Source: Guptibacillus spartinae (GTDB lineage: Bacteria; Bacillota; Bacilli; Bacillales; Guptibacillaceae). From it: a stretch of DNA of 64,000 bases. Both the position numbers and the translations under genes were made by a program. The stretch covers positions 124,001 to 188,000 of the forward strand of contig NZ_JAQQWU010000001.1 of the NCBI RefSeq assembly GCF_028610625.1, given 5' to 3'. Positions 26,600 to 33,953 of the stretch are shown here, piece by piece. How positions within the stretch are numbered: position 1 is the stretch's first letter; each line of letters begins with the position of its first letter. The notes under the pieces were generated by a model that saw nothing but the letters and a program-made list of their open reading frames with translations, searched no databases and had not been told where the DNA came from.

Positions 26600-26626
26600 A
26601 AAAACCGCCAAATGGCGGTTTTTTTA
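26598..26626. terminator. Bidirectional terminator between adhP and the gerP operon
   Basis: AAAAACCGCC and GGCGGTTTTT around AAAT; lies at the 3' ends of both convergent units. Confidence 0.9.
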
Positions 26627-26836
26627 TGTTGGTGGGGCAAGTGGCACATATGGTGTCTCTTCAGAAACTTGTGCGGATGATAGCTCAGGAGCAGGTTCTG
26701 TATATCCCCCTGTGTTATAGAGGTTTGAAAGTGGTTTAATGATACCAGCACTGCCAATTTGGAGAACAGATGAATTCGCGATTCCATCGACCCTGAGCTG
26801 GTGAATGACAATGTTTTGGTTCACAAAGAAATTCAC
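26624..26836 (-). CDS. gerPB: Spore germination protein GerPB
   Basis: A 70-residue protein with the GerPB N-terminus (VNQNIVIHQLRVDGIANSSV) and the SAGIIKPLSNLYNTGGY block, ending in a Pro-rich tail. GerP proteins are made in the mother cell, locate to the inner coat and let germinants pass through the coat. It starts with GTG about ten bases after GGGAG. In the usual order gerPB is second; here it is last, 14 bases after a GerPA/GerPF paralogue. Confidence 0.88.
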   Translation of the reverse strand: MNFFVNQNIVIHQLRVDGIANSSVLQIGSAGIIKPLSNLYNTGGYTEPAPELSSAQVSEETPYVPLAPPT

Positions 26837-26850
26837 GAATTTTCAGCTCC

Positions 26851-27066
26851 CTAATTGTTAGCGGTGATGTTTTCATCCGAAACATCTGGATCAAGGGAAT
26901 TCGTTAAGCTGAACCCGTTGTTCACAATATGAAAATCCCCTGTATTGAATCCTCCTGAACCAGTATATGTTTTCGATGTTGATTTTGGTGTAGTGTTAAA
27001 ACTATCCCCAAAGTTTACAACGCCACCTGCACTATTAATTTTAACTGGTCCTACGATTGAAGGCAT
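26851..27066 (-). CDS. GerPA/GerPF-family spore germination protein (distal copy)
   Basis: A 71-residue protein of the GerPA/GerPF Pfam family: MPSIVGPVKINSAGG, NFGDSF, then KTYTGSGGFNTGDF and LDPDVSDENITANN. GerPA and GerPF are close paralogues and cannot be told apart with certainty by eye. The TPKSTSKTYTGSGGFNTGDF-like core and the position directly before gerPB favour GerPA, whereas the place after gerPE favours GerPF. It belongs to the leftward gerP operon. Confidence 0.85.
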   Translation of the reverse strand: MPSIVGPVKINSAGGVVNFGDSFNTTPKSTSKTYTGSGGFNTGDFHIVNNGFSLTNSLDPDVSDENITANN

Positions 27067-27125
27067 AAATGAACACCCTTTGATTCGTTATATCGTAGTG
27101 TATGTGTTCGTAAGCCATTGCGTTC

Positions 27126-27515
27126 TTAATCTTCATCTCCATAAGGGTCAGAGAAATATTCCCGATTATGTTTCACTCGAGCTTCTGATCGAATGAATTT
27201 TGTAGAACCTACGTGTAGCACGGATGAAGCAGCGACACCTGTGACGCGTATACTGCCAACCTTAATAATAGGATGCTCGTGAATGGTTGTTTGCCTTACG
27301 TTTTCTGTTAGAAGAGGGAGTGGAAGTGGCTGTGAGTATATAGGGAATTGTGAGAGGTCTTCCACTTCATTTCCGTTAAAAATAGGCTGTTCTCTTTGTA
27401 AGGCATAGATTTTAGTTTCTGGCGTTATCTGATTACTATCCCCAATTTGCACTGTCCCACTACTGTCAACAGAAGTAACGTAAATCCAGTTCACTAACGA
27501 AGAGCGACTATACAT
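27126..27515 (-). CDS. gerPE: Spore germination protein GerPE
   Basis: A 129-residue protein with the GerPE layout: an N-terminal RSSLVNWIYVTSVDSSGTVQ segment with QIGDS, a proline-rich middle, then KVGSIRVTGVAASSVLHVGS near the C-terminus. It follows gerPD after 12 bases, with AAGGAATT as a weak ribosome binding site. Its role is in coat permeability to germinants as part of the GerP set. Confidence 0.88.
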   Translation of the reverse strand: MYSRSSLVNWIYVTSVDSSGTVQIGDSNQITPETKIYALQREQPIFNGNEVEDLSQFPIYSQPLPLPLLTENVRQTTIHEHPIIKVGSIRVTGVAASSVLHVGSTKFIRSEARVKHNREYFSDPYGDED

Positions 27516-27527
27516 TTAATCAATTCC

Positions 27528-27707
27528 TTATGAGGTGGATAATGGTACAAATGGTCTTGAGATAATTAACGATTCAGGGGGTGTATCAAATATGGAGGAA
27601 CAAACGATTGATTCGGTGTCACCAACAAGCAACACAGACGAGCTTGCGACAGCTGTAATCTCGATGTGGCCTACTGATAATCCCCTGTTAATAACGGTGT
27701 AATTCAA
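27528..27707 (-). CDS. gerPD: Spore germination protein GerPD
   Basis: A 59-residue protein starting with TTG whose start overlaps the gerPC stop codon (TTGA), so translation is coupled. The sequence has TVINRGLSVGHIEITAVASS, LLVGDTESI and SSIFDTPPESLIIS, which match GerPD of B. subtilis block by block. The TTG start explains why it can be missed by simple ORF callers. Confidence 0.88.
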   Translation of the reverse strand: MNYTVINRGLSVGHIEITAVASSSVLLVGDTESIVCSSIFDTPPESLIISRPFVPLSTS

Positions 27708-28312
27708 TTTAAGTCAGCCCTTCCCGGTAAGTTTTTTAGAAAAGCTTCCATACCATTCGAAATATCTCTTTTGATTTTTTCTGATACATCATTTACAAGT
27801 TGCTCAACATCCCCGTTTGGTGTACGCGACATTTGTTGATTCACGTAATAATTGATTCTCTGATCAAGCTGTTTTTGAATATCATTCAAGATAAAATGGC
27901 GATAAGGATCATCAAGCGGATAGTTGAATTTGTTTTCTAATTCACCAAGCTTCTGCAAGGCACCATTTTGCATATAAGATTGCACATTTTGTTGAATGGA
28001 TTGAACCGCTTCAGGCGGGACATTCGAAGGATTCATTCCGTTTCCACCGTTAACGGTAAAGTCATCAAGCACATCAGCTCCTCCATTAGGAGTAAGGCCG
28101 ATATTCAAGGTGCCATCCAGTCTTTCGATCTTTAACTGATCAAATTTGTATTCGATCTTTTCAATGTTTGTTTTAGGCGATTTTGATAACTCATTGCAGT
28201 TATCTCTTAACTCATCAATCATATCTTCAAGCATTTTGATACGATTGTTTTGCTGTTCAATGCTTTGTTGCATCCGTTGCAAGATCGCGTAGAAATTATC
28301 GTTTGGATACAT
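27704..28312 (-). CDS. gerPC: Spore germination protein GerPC
   Basis: A 202-residue protein with an N-terminal coiled coil (YAILQRMQQSIEQQNNRIKM onwards, residues 8-50), a middle segment with the IERLDGTLNIGLTPNG strand typical of GerPC, and a helical C-terminal half. The ATG follows GGGAG by ten bases. Second gene of the operon here. Confidence 0.88.
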   Translation of the reverse strand: MYPNDNFYAILQRMQQSIEQQNNRIKMLEDMIDELRDNCNELSKSPKTNIEKIEYKFDQLKIERLDGTLNIGLTPNGGADVLDDFTVNGGNGMNPSNVPPEAVQSIQQNVQSYMQNGALQKLGELENKFNYPLDDPYRHFILNDIQKQLDQRINYYVNQQMSRTPNGDVEQLVNDVSEKIKRDISNGMEAFLKNLPGRADLN

Positions 28313-28392
28313 TGACCATCAACTCCCGTATCAAAATGTTGGTCTCACCTTATTTAATTGTATGTTGTGAACATAATTAGGTGAATGCCCTC

Positions 28393-28614
28393 TTAAATAT
28401 TCGCAACCACATTTTGATCCGCAACATCACTATCGTTCACACTTGTGACGCTATAAGAACTGCTCACGTTTAACCCATCTCCGGTATTAAATGAACCCCC
28501 ACCAGCAAATGTCCGTACGGCACTCGTTGGAGAAACAATAAAGACATCGCCGACATGGAAAACACCACTACTTCCAATCGTGTTTACTTTAATAGCTCCG
28601 ACGATTGCCGGCAT
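28393..28614 (-). CDS. GerPA/GerPF-family spore germination protein (first gene of operon)
   Basis: A 73-residue member of the GerPA/GerPF family: MPAIVGAIKVNTIGSSGVFH, HVGDVF, SAVRTFAGGGSFNTGDGL and NDSDVADQNVVANI. As the promoter-proximal gene it is positionally gerPA, yet some features fit GerPF; the paralogue at 26851-27066 is the alternative. It is preceded by an AAGGATG ribosome binding site and a consensus SigK promoter. Confidence 0.87.
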   Translation of the reverse strand: MPAIVGAIKVNTIGSSGVFHVGDVFIVSPTSAVRTFAGGGSFNTGDGLNVSSSYSVTSVNDSDVADQNVVANI

Positions 28615-28646
28615 GATTTCACATCCTTACAAACAGATTTCATTAC

Positions 28647-28673
28647 TACTGTATGCGAAAAAATAGCGTTCGT
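28647..28673 (-). promoter_or_regulatory. SigK-type promoter of the gerP operon
   Basis: On the reverse strand the -10 CATACAGTA fits CATANNNTA exactly, and an AC lies exactly 16 bases upstream. The position, about 33 bases before the gerP start codon, and the known SigK control of gerP agree. Confidence 0.75.
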
Positions 28674-28776
28674 TCGAAATAAGAGATGTGAAGAATCTCT
28701 CGTAAATTCATGAATAATAATTCCCTTTCAGTAAAAAATAGGCAAGTCAACAAACAAAAAGAAAGGGATGTCGTTT

Positions 28777-29445
28777 ATGAAGTGGTTATGGAGTTTTATA
28801 ATGGTTGTAGCAATTTGTATAGCAATTTCTCCACAAAGCTTAGCGTCAGAAAAAAATAATAATGCCAATGTTCGAGTGATTCATGCTTCACCTGATGCAC
28901 CAGCAGTAGATATTTATGTAGATGGTCAGCCTGCTTTTGAAGATGTAGCGTTTAAAGATGTCACGGACTATGCAAGTCTTGCTCCAGGAGAAAAAACGAT
29001 TCAGGTCTATGCTTCATCAGCAAATGGAGAAGGTAAGCCGGTTCTTGAACAAAAGCTTGCTGTTGAAGCCGGTAAGAATTATTCAGTGCTTGCCGTTGGA
29101 AAGCTTGAGAACCTATCCCTAAAAGTATTAGAAGATAAAAAAGGATCAGGGGAAAAAGCTGGTTTGCGAGCAGTCCATGCTTCGCCAAATGCACCAGCAG
29201 TTGACATTGGTATAAAAGGCGGAGATGCTCTCATCAAAAATCTAGCTTTTACTCAAAACTCAGAGTATCAATTCATTGATCCAGGCACGTACAATTTAGA
29301 AATCCGAGCAGCCGGAACGGATAAAGCTGTGTTAGATCTTCCTAATTTACCAGTGGAAGCAGGAGTAAACTACACAGCAATTGCATTAGGATTATTAGAT
29401 GAAGATCCAGCGTTAAACGTTATTCTTCTAAAAGATGGGAAATAA
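28777..29445 (+). CDS. Secreted DUF4397 protein
   Basis: A 222-residue exported protein with a signal peptide ending near SLAS-E (about residue 24) and two DUF4397 repeats: VRVIHASPDAPAVDIYVDG and LRAVHASPNAPAVDIGIKGG, each followed by a GxYxLxVxAAG-type strand region. The family has beta-sandwich folds and is found on cell surfaces; its function is unknown. ATG at 28777 is preferred because GAAAGGG abuts the earlier in-frame ATG. It is monocistronic, with a terminator. Confidence 0.85.
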   Translation: MKWLWSFIMVVAICIAISPQSLASEKNNNANVRVIHASPDAPAVDIYVDGQPAFEDVAFKDVTDYASLAPGEKTIQVYASSANGEGKPVLEQKLAVEAGKNYSVLAVGKLENLSLKVLEDKKGSGEKAGLRAVHASPNAPAVDIGIKGGDALIKNLAFTQNSEYQFIDPGTYNLEIRAAGTDKAVLDLPNLPVEAGVNYTAIALGLLDEDPALNVILLKDGK

Positions 29446-29452
29446 TAAGAAG

Positions 29453-29475
29453 ACCGCAGCTCAGCTGCGGTTTTA
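29453..29475 (+). terminator. Terminator after the DUF4397 gene
   Basis: ACCGCAGC, TCA loop, GCTGCGGT, then TTTATT. Confidence 0.75.
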
Positions 29476-29509
29476 TTCATGAATCAAGATAGGAAAGGAA
29501 CATTGGAGG

Positions 29510-29749
29510 ATGCATACAAAACAAACCGTACGCTACATCTGTGAACGTTACATGAGTGGAAATTGTTATTACTATAAACAAGAGCTCATTACGCATGATT
29601 CCTGGCAAAACCCAGCTTCAATCAAGTGGTCAGCTAAACGACCAATCACAAGTAAGACATTTCTAGTGAAAGAGAAAGAGGGGTATAAGACACTCACAAT
29701 TGTCCATCAAAAAAAGCCAGCTGAAATCCTTCCATTTTCAAGAGCATAG
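29510..29749 (+). CDS. Small hypothetical protein (79 aa)
   Basis: A basic, soluble protein (YICERYMSGNCYYYKQELIT; KWSAKRPITSKTFLVKEKEG) that I do not recognise. The start at 29510 has AGGAAAGGA nine bases upstream, with a closer GGAGG abutting the ATG. It lies between the DUF4397 and DUF2188 genes on the same strand with no terminator after it. Confidence 0.5.
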   Translation: MHTKQTVRYICERYMSGNCYYYKQELITHDSWQNPASIKWSAKRPITSKTFLVKEKEGYKTLTIVHQKKPAEILPFSRA

Positions 29750-29750
29750 G

Positions 29751-29766
29751 TTTATGTGCACATAAA
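29751..29766. promoter_or_regulatory. 16-bp perfect palindrome
   Basis: TTTATGTGCACATAAA lies directly after a stop codon and about 35 bases before the DUF2188 start. It may be an operator for a dimeric regulator; no T tail, so not a terminator. Confidence 0.4.
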
Positions 29767-29801
29767 GAATGGTATGTGGTAGTTGAGGAGGTATATAATA
29801 T

Positions 29802-30014
29802 ATGAAAGCAAAAACCACTTATCACATTCAAAATGGATCAACAGGTTCATGGGAATTAAAGAAAGAGGGCGCAGACCGCGCAACAAAAACGTTTGATACG
29901 AAAGAAGAAGCTTACCAATATGGAAGAAAGGTTTGTGATGACAATCGGCCAGCAGAGCTAGTTGTTCATCAACAAAACGGACAGATTGAAGATCGAAGTT
30001 TATATAACAGTTAG
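29802..30014 (+). CDS. DUF2188 protein (70 aa)
   Basis: A compact protein of the DUF2188 family: YHIQNGSTGSWELKKEGADR, then KEEAYQYGRKVCDDN and ELVVHQQNGQIEDR. Family members are small basic proteins of unknown function, common in Bacillus. A GAGGAGG ribosome binding site lies ten bases before ATG. A perfect palindrome upstream may control it. Confidence 0.85.
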   Translation: MKAKTTYHIQNGSTGSWELKKEGADRATKTFDTKEEAYQYGRKVCDDNRPAELVVHQQNGQIEDRSLYNS

Positions 30015-30099
30015 AGATTTCTGTTCGAGTCGTACATATTTTCTAGCAAATGAATAAACATAGTACTAACTACTATCCTGATGAAAGAAGGGAATATTC

Positions 30100-30582
30100 A
30101 TGGATTTTATAAGTCCAACAGCTGGAAAAGTAACGATCGAACAGGTCACACAGTTAATTGAAAACTATACGAAGGAAGATCCTAAAGGAACCTATCGCAT
30201 TGTGATTGGAACTGATTCTCAGACAAGCCGCAAAGCAACGCAGTTTGTAACAGCCCTCATTATTCACCGAGTAGGTAAAGGCGCACGAATTTTCTACCGT
30301 AAAGTGAAGCAAAAACCGATTCATGAGCTCAGGCATCGTATTTATAAAGAGACTGAAATGAGTCTTGAGCTCATGGAATCGTTAAAAAATGAAGGCTTTG
30401 CAAAGTTGTTAGAAGCGTGGCCAATTGAAATCCATCTAGATGTTGGGACACAGGGTGAAACGAGAAAAGTCATCCAAGAAGTAGTGGGTTGGGTCACCTC
30501 TGTGGGATACATTGCACGCATTAAACCTGATTCTTATGGAGCTAGTAGCGTTGCAGATCGGTATACAAAGTCCATTAGTTAA
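30100..30582 (+). CDS. ykuK: YkuK-like protein (DUF458, RNase H-like fold)
   Basis: A 160-residue protein with the DUF458 start ISPTAGKVTIEQV and the RNase H-like core IVIGTDSQTSRKATQFVTAL, plus IEIHLDVGTQGETRKVI and KPDSYGASSVADRYT. The acidic residues in GTDSQ, HLDVG and KPDSYGAS could form a metal-binding site, but activity has not been shown to my knowledge. Length equals the family norm. Ends at a weak hairpin terminator. Confidence 0.82.
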   Translation: MDFISPTAGKVTIEQVTQLIENYTKEDPKGTYRIVIGTDSQTSRKATQFVTALIIHRVGKGARIFYRKVKQKPIHELRHRIYKETEMSLELMESLKNEGFAKLLEAWPIEIHLDVGTQGETRKVIQEVVGWVTSVGYIARIKPDSYGASSVADRYTKSIS

Positions 30583-30587
30583 TCAAA

Positions 30588-30611
30588 GCTGGCAATTTAG
30601 CCGGTTTTTTT
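30588..30611 (+). terminator. Terminator after ykuK
   Basis: GCTGGC and GCCGGT (one G-T pair) around AATTTA with a run of T residues. Confidence 0.7.
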
Positions 30612-30703
30612 GTGTTATTTAGCTGGAATGAACTGTTTTTATGTGAAACTTCTTCCTATTTGACTCGTATTACTAGTAGATAAAAAATGAGGAGGAGAGG
30701 CAA

Positions 30704-31525
30704 ATGAAATTTAAAATGATTGCTTTAGTTAGTGCGCTCATGCTTGTTTTAGCAGCGTGTAGTGGAACAACAGAATCAGGCGGGGAAGTAAAAGTTGAGG
30801 AAGGCATTGATGCAAAAGATGTGTTTGAGAAATCGATTGCTGCCCAGGAAGAGATTGAGAACTTCCACATGAGTGCCGATATGTCGCAAATCCTTGGATC
30901 AGGCGAGGAAGAGATGGAAGTGAATACTGTTATTGATTCAGACATGAGTCTGGAGCCGATGGCTTTTCATCAAATGTTGGAGATGACAGCGAATGGGGAG
31001 AGCATGGAAGCAGAACAGTACTTTACTGAAGAAGGCTTTTATATGAAACAGGGAGAGCAGTGGATGAAGCTTCCTGATGAAATGACAGATGAGATGCTTA
31101 CTCTCCAAGAAACACAAGGTGATCCTGCCGAGCAAATGGAAATGATGGTAGACTATGTTGATGAATTTTCGTTAACAGAAGAAGATGGATCGTACGTGAT
31201 GTCCCTTAAAGCATCAGGTGAGAAATTTCAGGGCTTAATGGAAAAAACAGCTGAAGAAATGGGTTCACAAAATCAAATGATGCAAGAAGCGATGGACCAA
31301 ATGAAAGTGAATGAAGTCGCCTACACGTATACAGTTGATAAGGAAACTTTCCTTCCAACGAACTTGAAAATGAAGATGGACAGTGAAATAAGTATGGAAG
31401 GAGAAACAATATCTACTAAAATGGAAATGGATTCAACTTATGATCAGTACAATGAAGTGGAAGATGTGAAGGTGCCAAAAGAAGTAATGGAGCAAGCACA
31501 GGAAATGCCAGGGATGAGTGAGTAA
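30704..31525 (+). CDS. Lipoprotein, DUF6612-like (LppX/LolA-type fold likely)
   Basis: A 273-residue lipoprotein with lipobox LVLAACS (Cys about residue 19). The mature protein is Met- and Glu-rich with alternating strands (NFHMSADMSQIL; GFYMKQGEQWMKL; YTYTVDKETFLPTNLKMKMD) in the pattern of small-molecule or lipid-binding lipoproteins such as DUF6612. It should sit on the outer membrane face. Good GGAGGAGAG ribosome binding site. It is monocistronic, with a strong terminator. Confidence 0.8.
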   Translation: MKFKMIALVSALMLVLAACSGTTESGGEVKVEEGIDAKDVFEKSIAAQEEIENFHMSADMSQILGSGEEEMEVNTVIDSDMSLEPMAFHQMLEMTANGESMEAEQYFTEEGFYMKQGEQWMKLPDEMTDEMLTLQETQGDPAEQMEMMVDYVDEFSLTEEDGSYVMSLKASGEKFQGLMEKTAEEMGSQNQMMQEAMDQMKVNEVAYTYTVDKETFLPTNLKMKMDSEISMEGETISTKMEMDSTYDQYNEVEDVKVPKEVMEQAQEMPGMSE

Positions 31526-31531
31526 TCTTTC

Positions 31532-31560
31532 AGGAGTGCGTGATGCCGCACTCCTTTTTT
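31532..31560 (+). terminator. Terminator after the DUF6612-like gene
   Basis: AGGAGTGCG and CGCACTCCT around a six-base loop followed by T residues. Confidence 0.88.
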
Positions 31561-31645
31561 ATGTAAGAACGGCGTTATTACTGGAAAAATGTGCACGAAA
31601 GCGTTACGATTAGCACATTAGGATTGTTTGAAAGGAGCGAAGATA

Positions 31646-32665
31646 ATGGCAACAGAAAATTTCGTGTATGATGAGTTCAAACGCCCGCTTCGGGATCTTC
31701 GCATATCGGTTACAGATCGCTGTAATTTCCGCTGTCGGTATTGTATGCCGGAAGAAACGTTCGGTCCAGATTATGAATTCCTTCCAAAAACAAGTCTTCT
31801 TCAATTCGAAGAAATTACAAGGCTTGCTCATTTGTTTGTTGAAATGGGGGTTGAAAAGATCCGTCTTACTGGAGGTGAGCCTCTTCTAAGAAGAGATCTT
31901 GACGTTTTAATTAAAATGTTAGCTGATATAAAAGGCTTAAATGATATTGCACTGACAACTAACGCTTCTCTCTTAAAAAAGCAGGCACTCAAATTAAAAG
32001 AGGCTGGTTTAACACGAGTGAATGTCAGTTTAGATGCCATTCATGATGAAACATTCGGCAAGATGAATGGACGAGGCACGAAAATCAAACCTGTCCTTGA
32101 AGGGATTCAAGCTGCAGCAGATGCCGGCCTACAGGTGAAAATCAATATGGTGGTGCAAAAAGGCGTTAATGACCATGAAATTGTTCCTATGGCATCTTAT
32201 TTTAGAAATAGTGGCCATATCGTTCGGTTCATTGAATATATGGACGTCGGCAATTCGAATGGCTGGAAGTTTGATCACGTGATGAGCAAAAAGGAAATTA
32301 TTGATCAGTTATCTGAAGTATATGATCTAGAACCAGTGGATGCATCTTATTTTGGAGAGGTGGCATCGCGCTATCAGTATCTTGATGGGTCCGGAGAGAT
32401 TGGCGTCATTTCATCTGTTAGCGATTCATTTTGTTCAAGCTGCACAAGGGCACGCCTTTCTGCAGATGGGGCGCTGTACACATGTTTATTTGCTTCAAAA
32501 GGGACAAGTCTTCGAAATCCATTACGAAACGGTGCTACCGATGAAGAGCTAAGGAGCATGTTAGCAAAATTATGGCATGGACGGGATGATCGCTATTCAG
32601 ATGAACGAACGGAAGAAAGTGTGTTAACCCGAGAAAAGATTGAAATGTCCTTTATAGGTGGGTAA
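31646..32665 (+). CDS. moaA: GTP 3',8-cyclase MoaA
   Basis: Radical-SAM enzyme that starts molybdenum cofactor synthesis by converting GTP to 3',8-cyclo-GTP. The 339-residue protein has the first Fe-S site CNFRCRYC (about residues 23-30) and the C-terminal Fe-S site around [19 protein letters not shown], and ends in the essential GG dipeptide (FIGG). ATG at 31646 follows AAAGGAGCGA. Two bases after its stop lies fdhD, so the two are an operon serving molybdoenzymes such as formate dehydrogenase. Confidence 0.96.
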   Translation: MATENFVYDEFKRPLRDLRISVTDRCNFRCRYCMPEETFGPDYEFLPKTSLLQFEEITRLAHLFVEMGVEKIRLTGGEPLLRRDLDVLIKMLADIKGLNDIALTTNASLLKKQALKLKEAGLTRVNVSLDAIHDETFGKMNGRGTKIKPVLEGIQAAADAGLQVKINMVVQKGVNDHEIVPMASYFRNSGHIVRFIEYMDVGNSNGWKFDHVMSKKEIIDQLSEVYDLEPVDASYFGEVASRYQYLDGSGEIGVISSVSDSFCSSCTRARLSADGALYTCLFASKGTSLRNPLRNGATDEELRSMLAKLWHGRDDRYSDERTEESVLTREKIEMSFIGG

Positions 32666-32667
32666 TC

Positions 32668-33462
32668 ATGGAGAATGAATCAAAACATTTAACAGATCGA
32701 ATGGTTTTGAGCTATCAAGCAGGCGAATGGATTGAACAAGAAGATCAAATCGCTCTTGAAAAGCCGTTAACGCTTCGGATTAATGACACAGAATTTGCAA
32801 CACTCGTGTGTACACCAGAGCATTTAGAAGACATGGTAACTGGGTTTTTAGCTTCAGAGGGAGTGATTTGGTCTTCTCTAGATATTGAAGAAATGCTCTT
32901 TAATGAAAGTCAGGGAATTGTAAACGTAAAAGCAAGCGTTCACGTACCTTTAACTTCTGATACATATACAAAAAGAGTCATTGGATCATGCTGTGGGAAG
33001 AGTAGACACTTTTACCTGCAAAGTGATTCAAAGACGGCTAGAACCATTATGAAGGCACCAGAGCTAACGGCAGACGAGTGTCTGGAAAACATGAAAACCC
33101 TCCAAAATCAATCTACCACTTTTAAAACAACTGGTGGTGTGCATAATGCGGCCATCTTTAGAAACGGCGAACTTTTAGCTTCAAGAACGGATATAGGGAG
33201 ACATAATGCCCTAGATAAATTATACGGTTATGTTCTTCGTCATCAGCTTAAATCGTCTGAGCTTAGCGTCGCTTTTAGCGGGAGAATCTCATCTGAAGTA
33301 GTGATTAAGCTTTCAAAAATGGGAATTGGCGTTCTCCTTTCGAAATCTGCGCCGACTGAGCTCGCCATTCAATTAGCAGATGATTTAAACATCACCACCG
33401 TTGGCTTTATTCGTCACGGAAGATTCAATGTGTATACCAAGTCAGAACGAATCAAACGCTAA
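32668..33462 (+). CDS. fdhD: Sulfur carrier/sulfurtransferase FdhD
   Basis: FdhD passes sulfur to the molybdenum cofactor of formate dehydrogenase. The 264-residue protein shows the CC pair in IGSCCGKSR (CXXC in other species), TTGGVHNAAIF, the RTDIGRHNALDKL motif and VLLSKSAPTELAIQLA. It begins two bases after moaA, so it is translated from the same message. No formate dehydrogenase gene lies in the window. Confidence 0.95.
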   Translation: MENESKHLTDRMVLSYQAGEWIEQEDQIALEKPLTLRINDTEFATLVCTPEHLEDMVTGFLASEGVIWSSLDIEEMLFNESQGIVNVKASVHVPLTSDTYTKRVIGSCCGKSRHFYLQSDSKTARTIMKAPELTADECLENMKTLQNQSTTFKTTGGVHNAAIFRNGELLASRTDIGRHNALDKLYGYVLRHQLKSSELSVAFSGRISSEVVIKLSKMGIGVLLSKSAPTELAIQLADDLNITTVGFIRHGRFNVYTKSERIKR

Positions 33463-33490
33463 ACACCTCACAGACTGAGGTGTTTTTTTT
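33462..33490 (+). terminator. Terminator after fdhD
   Basis: AACACCTCA and TGAGGTGTT around a five-base loop and eight T residues. Confidence 0.88.
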
Positions 33491-33547
33491 GTGAAAGTCG
33501 TTCATACTACTGAACAAACAGGCGTTTTAAAGAAAGGAGAATCACGT

Positions 33548-33820
33548 ATGGCTTGGACAATAGCTGTGATTTTTTGGATTGCTGGTGTTGCGTTTGTAGG
33601 TAGTCCCAGATATTTGTTTCATCGTCTTGAGGCTGCAAAGTCAAATACAGCTGGTCGATCAAGAGCCTCTGAGAACACTAATAAAGAAGAAAGTATATTT
33701 TTCTTTATTGAAACAAAAGCTCTTGACTCAATCCCTTGGTGGGTCGTGACGATGTCCTGTGTCATGATCGGACTCTTTTTAATTGCGTTTGGTGTCATTG
33801 CTCTTGTTTTTTCTTACTGA
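33548..33820 (+). CDS. Small two-helix membrane protein (90 aa)
   Basis: Two hydrophobic segments (about residues 3-18 and 66-88) flank a polar loop of about 45 residues. No family recognised. ATG at 33548 has AAAGGAGAA ten bases upstream; the longer upstream frame starts inside the fdhD terminator and is rejected. Confidence 0.6.
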   Translation: MAWTIAVIFWIAGVAFVGSPRYLFHRLEAAKSNTAGRSRASENTNKEESIFFFIETKALDSIPWWVVTMSCVMIGLFLIAFGVIALVFSY

Positions 33821-33953
33821 ATTTGAAACTTTCTCGTTCTATTATTCGTCTTTAATGAAGGGAGGATATTGCGATCGGTTTGGCTACCCTCCATTAGTGG
33901 TAAAGAAAGAGAAAGCTCGTTTGAGATAGGGAGATATGAGAGGTGCATAATTC

